Positions 9,258 through 17,440 of a stretch of 64,000 nucleotides of DNA are shown piece by piece. Origin of the DNA: Bacillus sp. SM2101. Its GTDB lineage: Bacteria > Bacillota > Bacilli > Bacillales > SM2101. Where the stretch lies: assembly GCF_018588585.1 (NCBI RefSeq), contig NZ_JAEUFG010000002.1, positions 200,838 to 264,837 on the forward strand. Direction: 5' to 3'. Position numbers and translations under genes: made by a program. The notes beneath the pieces are model-generated. The model did not search any database, was not told where the DNA came from, and saw only the letters and a list, made by a program, of their open reading frames with translations. How positions within the stretch are numbered: position 1 is the stretch's first letter; each line of letters opens with the position of its first letter.

Positions 9258-9968
9258 TCACTCACAGCCATTATCATCACAATAGGTACCTTTTGCATTT
9301 TCTGTATTAAGCGAAGTTAGTTTGCTTGATTGTTTTTCTTCTTCTAGCACTTTCTCTAGTGCACCAACAAATACTTCTGTCGGTTGCGCACCAGATATGG
9401 CATACTTATCATTAATGACGAAAAATGGCACACCTTGAACCCCAATGCTCCTTGCTTCGGATTCATCACTGCGAACCTCATCTTTATATTGCTCACTTTC
9501 TAATACTGATTTCGCTTGTTCCCGGTCAAGCCCAACATCTTCAGCAATATCAAGTAATGTGCTATGATCTCCAATATGCTTAGAATCGGTAAAATAAGCT
9601 TTTAATAATTTTTCAGTTAGTTCCTCTTCCTTACCAACAACCGAAGCATATTTTGCTAAACGATGAGCTTCAAACGTGTTTGTGGGTAGCATGTTTTCAA
9701 AACGAAAGTCCAAGCCAACTTCTTCAGCTCTTTTACGAATCCCCTCATTATTTTGCTTCGCCTGTTCAATGGACACACCGTATTTGTTAGCAATAATTTC
9801 ATGAATTGATAAGTTCGTATCTCGCGGTGAATTTGGATCAAGTTCAAAACTTTTATAAGATACATCAGCTATATTTTTTAGGGATGTTCGTTCTAATGCA
9901 TCCTCTAAATGTCTTTTTCCTATATAACAAAATGGACATACAAAATCTGAATATACTTCGATTTTCAT
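9258..9968 (-). CDS. DsbA-family (FrnE-like) thiol oxidoreductase
   Basis: 236 residues from the ATG at 9968, which has GAGGTG upstream and gives the typical N-terminus MKIEVYSDFVCPFC. The active-site pair is C11 and C14. The helical insert and the VQGVPFFVI cis-proline segment are typical of the 2-hydroxychromene isomerase/FrnE branch, which is cytosolic. There is no signal peptide. Extra cysteines sit in the C-terminal tail YCDDNGCE. It is divergent from a TetR regulator whose start is 138 bp away, so TetR control is likely. Confidence 0.9.
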   Translation of the reverse strand: MKIEVYSDFVCPFCYIGKRHLEDALERTSLKNIADVSYKSFELDPNSPRDTNLSIHEIIANKYGVSIEQAKQNNEGIRKRAEEVGLDFRFENMLPTNTFEAHRLAKYASVVGKEEELTEKLLKAYFTDSKHIGDHSTLLDIAEDVGLDREQAKSVLESEQYKDEVRSDESEARSIGVQGVPFFVINDKYAISGAQPTEVFVGALEKVLEEEKQSSKLTSLNTENAKGTYCDDNGCE

Positions 9969-10070
9969 CGTTTGCACCTCAATAATAGTATTTATGATGT
10001 TAGCATAACATAGTATGAGCAAATATTATTACGATATGCTCATGAGGTATTCATAAATAGGGCTTGTCAT

Positions 10071-10099
10071 TTGACTACTTATCTACTTGATAGTAGATT
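10071..10099 (+). promoter_or_regulatory. Promoter with palindromic operator between dsbA-like and tetR-like genes
   Basis: TTGACT (10071-10076), a 17-bp spacer and TAGATT (10094-10099). A perfect inverted repeat TCTACT-TGAT-AGTAGA (10082-10097) overlaps the -10, as expected for TetR autorepression. The TetR ATG is only 6 bp beyond the -10, so the transcript may be leaderless. Confidence 0.5.
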
Positions 10100-10105
10100 A
10101 TTTAT

Positions 10106-10672
10106 ATGGATAATAAAACTACATTACAAAAAATTTTAGATGTCGGTCAGCATCTTATTCAGAAAAACGGTTATAACGGCTTTAGCTATGCTGATATTGC
10201 TGAGCAGGTCGGTATAAAAAAGGCAAGTATTCATTACTATTTTCCATCAAAAAAAGAATTGGTCCAAGCTGTTCTACAGCAATATCACAAGGATTTTCTT
10301 AATGATCTTTTCCAAATAGATCAAAAGTTTAATGACCCTGTAAAAAAACTTAAGGCTTTTTTCCAACTGTATCGTAATACTCTAGACAATAACTCAAAAA
10401 TTTGTTTATGTACGATGATGGCAGCAGAAATTTCTTCCTTCCCAGAGGAAATACGTGGTAATATTAATCAATTTTTTGTTGATAATGCAAAATGGCTTGA
10501 AAATGTGTTAGCTGAAAAAAAAGCAACTGAAAATCCTATACAAGCTGAGGATTTACGAGATCAAGCACGCCTATTCTTAGCGGTTGCACAAGGTGCTCCC
10601 CTGTTAGTAAGGACTTCTGGAAATTTTGCACAATATGATTCTATGGTGGACCATTTATTAACAAATCTTTAA
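10106..10672 (+). CDS. TetR/AcrR-family transcriptional regulator
   Basis: 188 residues. The N-terminal helix-turn-helix shows ILDVGQHLIQKNGYNGFSYADIAEQVGIKKASIHYYFPSKKELV, the standard TetR_N pattern. The remaining helical domain should bind a small effector. It is divergent from the DsbA-like gene, with a palindrome in the shared promoter. No Shine-Dalgarno sequence is visible before the ATG at 10106; either the mRNA is leaderless or translation is inefficient. Confidence 0.9.
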   Translation: MDNKTTLQKILDVGQHLIQKNGYNGFSYADIAEQVGIKKASIHYYFPSKKELVQAVLQQYHKDFLNDLFQIDQKFNDPVKKLKAFFQLYRNTLDNNSKICLCTMMAAEISSFPEEIRGNINQFFVDNAKWLENVLAEKKATENPIQAEDLRDQARLFLAVAQGAPLLVRTSGNFAQYDSMVDHLLTNL

Positions 10673-10682
10673 AAAGCGTTAC

Positions 10683-10728
10683 AATAAAACCAGCGTTGAT
10701 TATCCACATCAACACTGGTTTTATTTCA
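10683..10728 (+). terminator. Terminator of the tetR-like gene
   Basis: 18-bp stem AATAAAACCAGCGTTGAT/ATCAACACTGGTTTTATT with one mismatch and a 7-nt loop, just after the stop codon. Confidence 0.8.
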
Positions 10729-11149
10729 CCTGCATAGTTATCTTTAGTATAATTTAAAACATACGAGACCCTTAGCCCAATTGCTAATAAAAAGGCTAAA
10801 ACTTCATAGGTTCACTCTTCTTCAGCACTATTAGTAGTCGTAAGTTTCTTTTCAATAGTTTTTCACCAATATCAAATCAAACTACTCCTGTAACCAATAA
10901 TAATATGATTTTCGTCAACATTCCTTAAACGCACTTCTTTTTAACCTTAATTAACTGAGTAATTGATTCTCAAGTATAGACTGTACAAAATTAGTTTGTT
11001 TTTCTGCATATTTATCTTTATTTTTATTTACTAAGCGTTTTTTAGCTATTCATACTCACTTCTCATTTTTTCGTTACTTCTTAAATAATCTCTAAAAAAC
11101 AACTGTTCATGCAAAGATAACAATCACAACTAAGTATTAAAAAAATCCT
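10729..11149. other. Intergenic stretch without recognisable gene
   Basis: AT-rich, stop codons in all frames. I see no RNA gene, repeat or regulatory structure that can be supported. Confidence 0.5.
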
Positions 11150-11653
11150 CTACATAACACTTTTTTTACTATTTAATGCCTCATTTAATACTTGTAAAGA
11201 AAGTTCATGGTCATTCATTACATATGGTATTTCCTCTGGTTCTACCCAAATACGTGAGGAAGTTTCATTCTCTCTTTGGAAAGGAAAACACTCTTCTATT
11301 TCCATTCGATAAAATATTTGATAGCCAACAAGAGGATACTTCCCACCATGCTTAAAGAGTGGATTATGTTCGTGACTTACTTCAATTGCTCCAATATACT
11401 CTACCTTACCTTTGACATAACCTTCCTCAAATGCTTCTCTATGAAACGCTTCCTCAGGTGATTCTCCATCCTCAACATGTCCACCTGGTATATTAAATCC
11501 TCTACCTTTTACATCCACTAACAGAATTTTACCTTGACTAAAACAATAACCATGTGCGCTTGTAATTTGTTTAACGTCTTGTATATGTACCATTGGTAAC
11601 CATGAAAGTTTTACGTGATGTCCATCCCAATTTACAAAAATATGGTTGCTCAT
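11150..11653 (-). CDS. NUDIX hydrolase
   Basis: 167 residues. The Nudix box reads GGHVEDGESPEEAFHREAFEEGY, which matches GX5EX7REUXEEXGU except that the late Gly is Tyr; metal-binding glutamates are present. It should hydrolyse a nucleoside diphosphate linked to another moiety, with the exact substrate unknown. The start at 11653 has AAAGGAT upstream. A stand-alone gene flanked by long intergenic DNA on both sides. Confidence 0.88.
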   Translation of the reverse strand: MSNHIFVNWDGHHVKLSWLPMVHIQDVKQITSAHGYCFSQGKILLVDVKGRGFNIPGGHVEDGESPEEAFHREAFEEGYVKGKVEYIGAIEVSHEHNPLFKHGGKYPLVGYQIFYRMEIEECFPFQRENETSSRIWVEPEEIPYVMNDHELSLQVLNEALNSKKSVM

Positions 11654-12499
11654 ATATTATCCTTTCAATAGCAACATATTGAGTTTCCTTATTAATATGC
11701 TATTTTCACATTTTTTGTTATTTTTCGTACTAAGAATTCTACAACTTGATTTTGTAGCATATTATCTTCTAAAATAATCACAAAATCTCTTTAAGCTTCT
11801 TGTTATTTGTAATAATAGCAGCAAAGTTTACAAAAAGCCCCTTTTAATAAGCTTAGCATGAATTTATTCTATATAATGTAATTATTTCCAAATTACTTAA
11901 GCTATTTCTCATCGGTGCTTATGAGATTCACAGAAATGAAGAACCATATAAAACATTTAATGCTGATAATATTCAGTTTAATTTATGTGGCTTTAGTAGA
12001 GGAAGGTTTACAAGCAAGTAGCTACAACATAATACAAAAAGAGGACAATTGATAACTACGGGGATGTGGAGTTTAGCAATCTTCTTGCCATCACAACTAA
12101 ACAAGAAGATTAATTACCACTTTTGTAAAATAACTAGAAAAGCTAACAAATTTAGATTTCACCGCAAAGTATCGGTGCTTCATAAGTGTTGTCTTTGTAA
12201 TTAAAGTTATTTAATTATTTACTTTGTTACTATTATCTATTACACGAAGTAAAATAACTGAGCCTCTCATCCCTCGGTTGAATGAGGAAAAAAGACAGGC
12301 TCTCGATGAATGTGTGGAATTTCTCCCCCGGTTATCGAAGCTATTTTTCTCTCAGCTCAATAGACCCTTTCCGTGAACTATGTTACTAATAAATTTAATA
12401 AAGCAACTCACTAGAAAAGGTTACGTAGTAATTGAGAAGAAAACCCCCCCTGAATTTTAGTTGAACCCGGGTTTAAGTCTATCTATGAAGAACAACAAA
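11654..12499. other. Long gene-poor stretch with repeat debris
   Basis: About 850 bp without a credible gene. It contains a fragment at 11816-11842 matching the dispersed-repeat end (GCAAAGTTTACAAAAAGCCC) and a GAGCCT/AGGCTC hairpin (12260-12303) with inner arms CTCAT/ATGAG. A 44-codon frame from ATG 11921 looks like a short membrane peptide but lacks a ribosome site, so I do not call it. Confidence 0.4.
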
Positions 12500-13132
12500 C
12501 TACGCTTCCTTATCAAGGATAGTTAATAGTTCAGTAGGTTTATTTATAATATAGTCAGGTCTTTCCACTTCCAAGCTTTGTCTTGCGTCGTACCCCCAAG
12601 TAACAGCAACAGATGTAACACCTATTTCCTTACAAGGAGGGATATCACGAATTTCATCACATATGTATAAAACTTCACTGTTCTTTAACTCGAGTCGCTT
12701 CAAGAGTTTTTTTATTGTTATGTTTTTTTGAAATAATGACCTTGTGCAAATTACGTTATCAAATACATCAATATTGTTTGCTTTTAAAAATGTTCTTATG
12801 TTTTCTTCATTATTGGAGGAGATAATGTCTAGTTTATATTTCCGTTCTTTTAGGTTCATTAGAAGATGTTTTATACCTTCTACCACTATTAGTTCATTTA
12901 TTCTTGTATTGTAGTTTGATTTCATATCATAAACTATTAAAGGCAATTTATACCATGATACCCCTAACATTTTACACCTTTCTTTTATTGATAAGGTGCT
13001 CATGTACTCAACCTCATCTTTGCTCATTTTTCGATACCCATATTTTGTTGAAAGTTCATTGAAAAGTGATACTGCTAAATCTCTTGATTTGACAAGTGTT
13101 CCATCAAAATCGAATATAACATGTTTAATCAA
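12500..13132 (-). CDS. HAD-superfamily phosphatase
   Basis: I start this at the TTG (13132), because AAAGG is directly adjacent to the upstream ATG at 13141 but correctly spaced from this TTG. The protein then begins IKHVIFDFDGTLV, the usual HAD motif I with nucleophile and acid-base aspartates. Motif II is in DIISSNNEEN, motif III has the lysines of NITIKKLLKRL, and motif IV is YICDEIRDI. Related to PGP/Gph-like phosphatases with a helical cap. Substrate unknown; monocistronic. Confidence 0.85.
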   Translation of the reverse strand: MIKHVIFDFDGTLVKSRDLAVSLFNELSTKYGYRKMSKDEVEYMSTLSIKERCKMLGVSWYKLPLIVYDMKSNYNTRINELIVVEGIKHLLMNLKERKYKLDIISSNNEENIRTFLKANNIDVFDNVICTRSLFQKNITIKKLLKRLELKNSEVLYICDEIRDIPPCKEIGVTSVAVTWGYDARQSLEVERPDYIINKPTELLTILDKEA

Positions 13133-13554
13133 GGTAACCATCCTTTCTGAAGTTGTTATTGCTGAATCTCAACTAGATAATCTATTACAAGTAATATGAT
13201 AAGTAGGCTCTTCTGATAAACTTTGTTACCAGGTTTAAAGAATTAACTACCGTGGCAGAACCTTAACAGTTATAAATTTTAAGAAACCTGCAAAATAAAA
13301 AATAGCAAAAAGAGATCATTTAAAAGTAGCATATTTACCGCAACTAATCCGATGATGCTAACTCCATACAATAATCACGCAATTAGTTTGTTATTTTTCG
13401 TAACTACTAAACACAATTATAAAGAGTATTATAATTTCGCTCAGCTTTCTACTAGAGCTCCATCCAATAAAAAATAGCTTATCCATATTCAATATTAACA
13501 ATATTGGAGAATTAATCAATTCATTAAAAAACAATAATCAAAATTACCAATTAC
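13133..13554. other. Intergenic stretch, nothing recognisable
   Basis: AT-rich with many stops. Contains TAGCAAAAAGAG (about 13308), weakly similar to the dispersed-repeat end. No gene. Confidence 0.4.
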
Positions 13555-13737
13555 TCAAATAGAAGTGAAAAAAATAACATAGTTTTTGAAAAGAGCCTTT
13601 ATGGTATCCCCATATCTCATGCCCCCATTTGTTTCAAAACCTGAATATCTTGAACGCCCACTTGCAGCAATTAAAATAATAACTAAAAGAATGAATAGTA
13701 CTAGAACAATTCCTGCTGCTGAACTATGTCCGCTCAT
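13555..13737 (-). CDS. YjcZ-type small sporulation protein, copy 1 (C-terminus donated by a repeat element)
   Basis: 60 residues. It has the YjcZ-family layout: short polar N-terminus MSGHSSAAG, then one hydrophobic helix IVLVLFILLVIILIAA. AGGAGGGA lies upstream. Family members are tiny, abundant spore-associated membrane proteins in Bacillus. The last 16 residues (from about TIKALF) are encoded by DNA that contains the GAAAAGAGCC terminus of the dispersed repeat read backwards, so the natural C-terminus has been replaced. It belongs to the 395-bp duplication. Confidence 0.7.
   Translation of the reverse strand: MSGHSSAAGIVLVLFILLVIILIAASGRSRYSGFETNGGMRYGDTIKALFKNYVIFFTSI
13587..13597 (+). 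repeat. 3' terminus of the dispersed repeat inside the yjcZ-type gene
   Basis: TGAAAAGAGCC, identical to the family end. The rest of the element cannot be traced upstream, so this is a short remnant. Confidence 0.4.
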
Positions 13738-13839
13738 GTAAATCCCTCCTTTCTATATTTGATGTAATATATATTATGAAAGGAAAATCTAAACTGCTCG
13801 GGTTAATACTCTAATACAAGCGCACATTTTTCATAGGTT

Positions 13840-13869
13840 AAAACCCCACTACATAAATAGTGAGGTTTT
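13840..13869. terminator. Hairpin terminator inside duplication copy 1
   Basis: AAAACCCCACTA/TAGTGAGGTTTT with a 6-nt loop and T-tracts on both sides, so it can work in either direction. Confidence 0.65.
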
Positions 13870-13990
13870 CCGTACGTGGAAAAGATGAAAGAAGGTGATC
13901 ACCTTCAAAAGATGAACCATATTTCGAACGTCCACTTGCAGCAACTAAAATAATAACTAAAAGGATGAATAGTACTAGAACTAGTACTAT
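13844..13990 (-). pseudogene. 5'-truncated yjcZ-type gene in duplication copy 1
   Basis: Reverse-strand frame encodes VLVLFILLVIILVAASGRSKYG, the YjcZ hydrophobic helix, but no ATG and no Shine-Dalgarno precede it. The sequence upstream is unrelated, consistent with a recombination breakpoint. A TTG within the previous gene is in frame but unconvincing. Confidence 0.55.
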
Positions 13991-14151
13991 ATCAATACAC
14001 AACCAGTTGGATGCCTGGTATCCCCATATCTCGGGCCCCCATTCATTTCAAAACCTGCATATCTTGAACGCCCACTTGCAGCAATTAAAATAATAACTAA
14101 AAGAATGAATAGTACTAGAACAATTCCTGCTGCTGAACTATGTCCGCTCAT
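13987..14151 (-). CDS. YjcZ-type small sporulation protein, copy 2
   Basis: 54 residues, below common ORF cut-offs. The N-terminal half is identical to copy 1 (MSGHSSAAGIVLVLFILLVI), including AGGAGGGA upstream; the C-terminal part differs (YAGFEMNGGPRYGD). One membrane helix. A product of the local duplication, expected to be made late in sporulation if it behaves like the family. Confidence 0.7.
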   Translation of the reverse strand: MSGHSSAAGIVLVLFILLVIILIAASGRSRYAGFEMNGGPRYGDTRHPTGCVLI

Positions 14152-14410
14152 GTAAATCCCTCCTTTCTATATTTGATGTAATATATATTATGAAAGGAAA
14201 ATCTAAACTGCTCGGGTTAATACTCTAATACAAGCGCACATTTTTCATAGGTTAAAACCCCACTACATAAATAGTGAGGTTTTCCGTACGTGGAAAAGAT
14301 GAAAGAAGGTGATCACCTTCAAAAGATGAACCATATTTCGAACGTCCACTTGCAGCAACTAAAATAATAACTAAAAGGATGAATAGTACTAGAACTAGTA
14401 CTATATCAAT
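14016..14410. repeat. 395-bp duplication, copy 2
   Basis: Second copy of 13602-13996, separated by 19 bp. The homology ends exactly after CTATATCAAT. It contains the second yjcZ-type gene start, the same terminator (14254-14283) and the same truncated yjcZ-type sequence. Confidence 0.92.
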
Positions 14411-14428
14411 GTACTTGTATCGGAACAT
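14252..14428 (-). CDS. Possible chimeric YjcZ-type peptide
   Basis: Here the truncated yjcZ-type sequence acquires an in-frame ATG from flanking DNA: 58 residues starting MFRYKYIDIVLVLVLFILL. No good Shine-Dalgarno sequence is present, and the stop lies in the terminator stem. It may be a relic rather than a working gene. Confidence 0.35.
   Translation of the reverse strand: MFRYKYIDIVLVLVLFILLVIILVAASGRSKYGSSFEGDHLLSSFPRTENLTIYVVGF
14254..14283. terminator. Hairpin terminator inside duplication copy 2
   Basis: Identical to the hairpin at 13840-13869. Confidence 0.65.
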
Positions 14429-14542
14429 CAACCCAAGCAGTTTAGATTTATGAACCTAGCATATGTTACGTTACATATAGAAAAAACAAAAACTTCTCCT
14501 TTTTACGGAAGAAGCTTAATTTATAAGTTGTTTATAATTCCT

Positions 14543-15207
14543 TCATTTGTATTCACCAAACATTTGCGAAACAGCTTCCGTTTCAATATCTTCAAACGTG
14601 TTATGAAACTTCCAATATAAATCGAAGATTGTATTTTCGTAGTTTTGATAGAATCCGAATAACGAATACTTAGAGCCGTGAAAATCGTCAATACTTTCGT
14701 AATTAAATTCAACCCCTGCGGCGTTTTTATGTCCGCCACCGCCAAGACGTTTTGCAATTTCACCCACGTCAATGTTCGGTTTGCTACGCATTGAAATCTT
14801 GCGATTATTGGCGTCAATCATGATAATTGCGTCCAAGTTCAACCGATTCAATAGTTCATGACCTGCTTCGGATTGATAACGGTCAGCAAATACAACGCCA
14901 ACTTGCTTATCACCTGTTAATTCGTAGATAACGATTCCTTTTTCGAGTTTGTAAATATACCGTTCAATTGCTTCTTCTTCCAATTCAAGTAGAAGTTCGT
15001 CGGATTCCGTGAAATTGATAGGATTCGTAAGTCTCAAGCAACGATCTTCAAAACGGTCGATTCCTAAAATGTAATAAAGACGATTTAATCGTTTTGAATC
15101 AGGGTGTGCATGTACCCAACGGTCATAGTCGTCAACAAGAAGAGCAAATTCACGGAATCTATCGGGAATGCCCTCGATATAATTGAAGACTAATAATGTA
15201 TTAAAAA
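14543..15207 (-). pseudogene. 5'-truncated DHH/DHHA1 phosphoesterase
   Basis: From the TTG at 15037 this reads as 164 residues, but the frame continues upstream with protein-like sequence (ALLVDDYDRWVHAHPDSKRL...) to about 15207, where it meets a 39-bp palindrome and loses coding potential. The DHHA1 domain is intact (SMRSKPNIDVGEIAKRLGGGGHKNAAG), but the catalytic DHH domain that should precede it is missing. DHH/DHHA1 proteins of this size occur in phages and as nanoRNases. Its base composition looks richer in G+C than its surroundings, suggesting horizontal origin followed by loss of the 5' half. Confidence 0.7.
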
Positions 15208-15208
15208 C

Positions 15209-15247
15209 AGGTAAGTATATATTACATGATGTAATACATACTTACCT
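15209..15247. repeat. 39-bp near-perfect palindrome at the truncation point
   Basis: Arms AGGTAAGTATATATTACAT and ATGTAATACATACTTACCT (18 of 19 pairs) around a single G. It sits exactly where the DHH reading frame breaks. It could be fused terminal inverted repeats of a lost element, a recombination site or an operator. Confidence 0.75.
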
Positions 15248-15309
15248 TGATTTATTTGACCTTATAATGAATAAAAGTCTATCATTTTTTTGTTCAAATT
15301 AAATCTTTT

Positions 15310-16398
15310 CTACTTTACATGTACAGGGTTATTAGTTTCCTCGGTCTCATTGTTTTGCTCTAGATTGTTGAGAAGTGTAAATTCTAGTAAATGACCTTTA
15401 GAGAAAGTGTCTACCAACATATGTCCATAGTCTATGTTAGAGCTTGCTCCTGTTAATATTAATGAGGATACCCAAGGAAACTCTTCAATTAACAAATCAT
15501 CTTTGAATGGATACAACATCAGAGCTTTCTCATGAATATATCCTGATTTTAGATCTTTCGTAATGTTAAATGTTGTCCAATATTTCTCCAATAGTTTTTC
15601 AGAAGTACTGTAATTATTATCAACATATGTTACATTAACATAATCCTTGCCAATGCTATAATTTAAATCATCATAAATAGGGTTCGCGTCAATAGCTCCC
15701 CTTAACTGTAACGTTTTATAGTCCGTACGGTCCATCAGTTTCATTACAATTAAAATAGCTTGTTCTCTAGAAATGCTATCAGAGTTATCCTCTTCTCCAA
15801 TGACCCCATTAAAAGGAAATAAAGATTCATTAGCTTCCTTAAATACATGTTTTCCTGAAACAAAACTTAAGGATGAGTCCACAAGCTGATTAACATAACC
15901 TTCTAAACCTTCAGCTTCAGAGTACTTCATCGCTCCTGTTAAATCTTCCTTAATATTTTCCATGCTAAATGTATTCATTAACATGTCAACAACCTGGTCT
16001 CTTGTAACTAGATTATTAGGAGAAAATGCTGTTTCTGTTATACCGTTTACACTTCCAATGATATAGGCAAGCTTAACGTGATCTAAATCTGTATCAGAAA
16101 ATGGAGTATCTATTGTTACTTTATCTAGAACCATCTCTTTCGTCCAAAATAGAGTATAGTCTGTATTTTGTAACTCTATAAATATAGCATTTACTAGAAG
16201 CTCTGCAAACTCTTCCCTTGTTATAGAATTAGCATATTGTGACTGCAATCTTTCTGGAACAATGCCTAAATCAATGCCTTTTTGAATCGTGTTTTTTATC
16301 CCACCAATAGGAGTATCCCATTCCTCTATACTGGCAGATATAGCTGTTGAAGGCAGGATTAAAACTAACACGAGCATAAATGATAAGAACTTTTTCAT
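15310..16398 (-). CDS. Secreted S-layer-homology (SLH) domain protein
   Basis: 362 residues with a signal peptide (about 1-22, ending AISA) and GGGAGG before the ATG. Residues about 30-220 form SLH-type modules: ITREEFAELLVNA, FSDTDLDHVKLAYIIGSVNGI...FSPNNLVTRDQVVDMLMNTF, and SISREQAILIVMKLMDRT. These bind pyruvylated secondary wall polymer in other Bacillaceae and would hold the protein at the cell surface. The C-terminal 130 residues match no domain I know. A 19-bp perfect inverted repeat lies just upstream. Confidence 0.8.
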   Translation of the reverse strand: MKKFLSFMLVLVLILPSTAISASIEEWDTPIGGIKNTIQKGIDLGIVPERLQSQYANSITREEFAELLVNAIFIELQNTDYTLFWTKEMVLDKVTIDTPFSDTDLDHVKLAYIIGSVNGITETAFSPNNLVTRDQVVDMLMNTFSMENIKEDLTGAMKYSEAEGLEGYVNQLVDSSLSFVSGKHVFKEANESLFPFNGVIGEEDNSDSISREQAILIVMKLMDRTDYKTLQLRGAIDANPIYDDLNYSIGKDYVNVTYVDNNYSTSEKLLEKYWTTFNITKDLKSGYIHEKALMLYPFKDDLLIEEFPWVSSLILTGASSNIDYGHMLVDTFSKGHLLEFTLLNNLEQNNETEETNNPVHVK

Positions 16399-16438
16399 AA
16401 CAAACCCCTCCCTACTTAAAGTACCGTTTTTTACAAAA

Positions 16439-16486
16439 TTATCTTTAAGTATAATTATTTTCCATTTTAATTATACTTAAAGATAA
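16439..16486. promoter_or_regulatory. 19-bp perfect inverted repeat upstream of the SLH gene
   Basis: Arms TTATCTTTAAGTATAATTA and TAATTATACTTAAAGATAA are exactly complementary around a 10-nt spacer, 41 bp upstream of the SLH start. Candidate operator or mRNA-stabilising 5' hairpin; a terminator is less likely because no U-run follows. Confidence 0.6.
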
Positions 16487-16627
16487 GTAAAATGAAAGAT
16501 AACTTAAAAAAGATTAAATCTTAGAATAATTCAATAGATTCAGAAAGAAACTGAATCATTCTGATCTTTAATTTTGATATAACACTTAATCAGACTAACA
16601 ACTAATAATATCATTATCATAAAGAAA

Positions 16628-16816
16628 GGCTCTTTTCGTGCTTAGTTGCGAAAGCAGCGTCTTCATAGACTAAACTTTGTTTCAATAGCTCCTAAACTAG
16701 AAGATGAAGATGATGTTTTACTCAACAGTGTTTTATGGAAAAGAAGATACCCCAAACATGAACGATATTTATGTTTAGCTCTTAAGTTAAGCAAAAAATA
16801 ATGCGAAAACAGCCAT
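16628..16816 (-). repeat. MITE-like dispersed repeat, reverse copy
   Basis: Begins GGCTCTTTTCGTG and ends GCGAAAACAGCC, i.e. the family ends in reverse order, with the core visible as GGAAAAGAAGATACC and AAACTTTGTTTCAATAG. About 190 bp, the longest copy, and diverged. Confidence 0.55.
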
Positions 16817-16826
16817 TACATAAAAA

Positions 16827-16856
16827 ACACTGGATGGATTAATCCATTCAGTGTTC
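16827..16856 (-). terminator. Terminator after the CD3324-type pseudogene
   Basis: AACACTGGATGGA/TCCATTCAGTGTT stem with one mismatch and a 4-nt loop; an A-run on the left gives a U-run for minus-strand transcripts. Confidence 0.7.
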
Positions 16857-16877
16857 TATCTTCTTTGAATAAACTAT

Positions 16878-17123
16878 TTATTTTATGCTATACACAGAAA
16901 GACTATATTTTTCTGCGAGGTCGTCAATAGTTTTCCCAGTTTTAAATTCTTCACAGATTTTTTAATTTCTACAGTTTAAATATTCCCTATTCCCTGAATT
17001 TTCGCCCCATTTTTTACGAACTCCTTCAGTGTTAGGTATATAAACTACTTGTCCTTGAACATATTTTTGTATTTCTAGTATTAGTTGGTCAGGTAAGACA
17101 TGATTAGCGTTAATATATTTCAT
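16878..17123 (-). pseudogene. CD3324-family small protein, nonsense-mutated
   Basis: AAGGAG and ATG (17123) start MKYINANHVLPDQLILEIQKY...GQVVYIPN...WGENSGNREYL, then a TAA at codon 54 interrupts CRN-stop-KICEEF; the frame resumes ICEEFKTGKTIDDLAEKYSLS to a stop at 16878. Replacing one base (CAA to TAA) would explain it. The intact relative at 44771-45037 shows the expected 80-90-residue length with a C-terminal helix-turn-helix-like segment. Downstream terminator retained. Confidence 0.75.
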
Positions 17124-17440
17124 TATAACCCACTCCTTGAATTTGTTTTCTTAAATTTAAGGAGTTACAATTATATGAATCTTAATCTTATGTATTGGTT
17201 ATAAAAGTATATTAAATATTTTTTCTCCTTTATCGCTATACCTCACTTGGTCAACCTATTATTGAGACTTCTTGAATTAATATTATAAACGTCATCTGGT
17301 ATACCTCCTATTCACGACATTAAGTTAATATTTTTTAAACTAACCTACCTATTATTTTAAAACAGCTAAGCGTCTGTATAAACATAAAGGTTATTTTTCA
17401 CTATTCAGTAGATTGACGGGTATGGAACAAAATATGCAAA
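17124..17440. other. Intergenic stretch, nothing recognisable
   Basis: Promoter region of the CD3324-type gene and the 3' flank of the methyltransferase gene. No structure beyond short AT-rich repeats. Confidence 0.4.

Larger units (their letters stand above)
13602..13996. repeat. 395-bp duplication, copy 1
   Basis: Nearly identical to 14016-14410, offset 414 bp, with a few differences only in the first ~60 bp (for example CATG against CGGG). Each copy holds a yjcZ-type gene start, its promoter region, a hairpin terminator and a 5'-truncated second yjcZ-type gene. Confidence 0.92.

Noticed and set aside
11921-12052. 44-codon frame with a hydrophobic segment
   Set aside because: No Shine-Dalgarno sequence and no support from neighbours.
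12260-12303. GAGCCT/AGGCTC hairpin considered as an intrinsic terminator
   Set aside because: No U-run on either side and no gene ends nearby within 150 bp; left unassigned.
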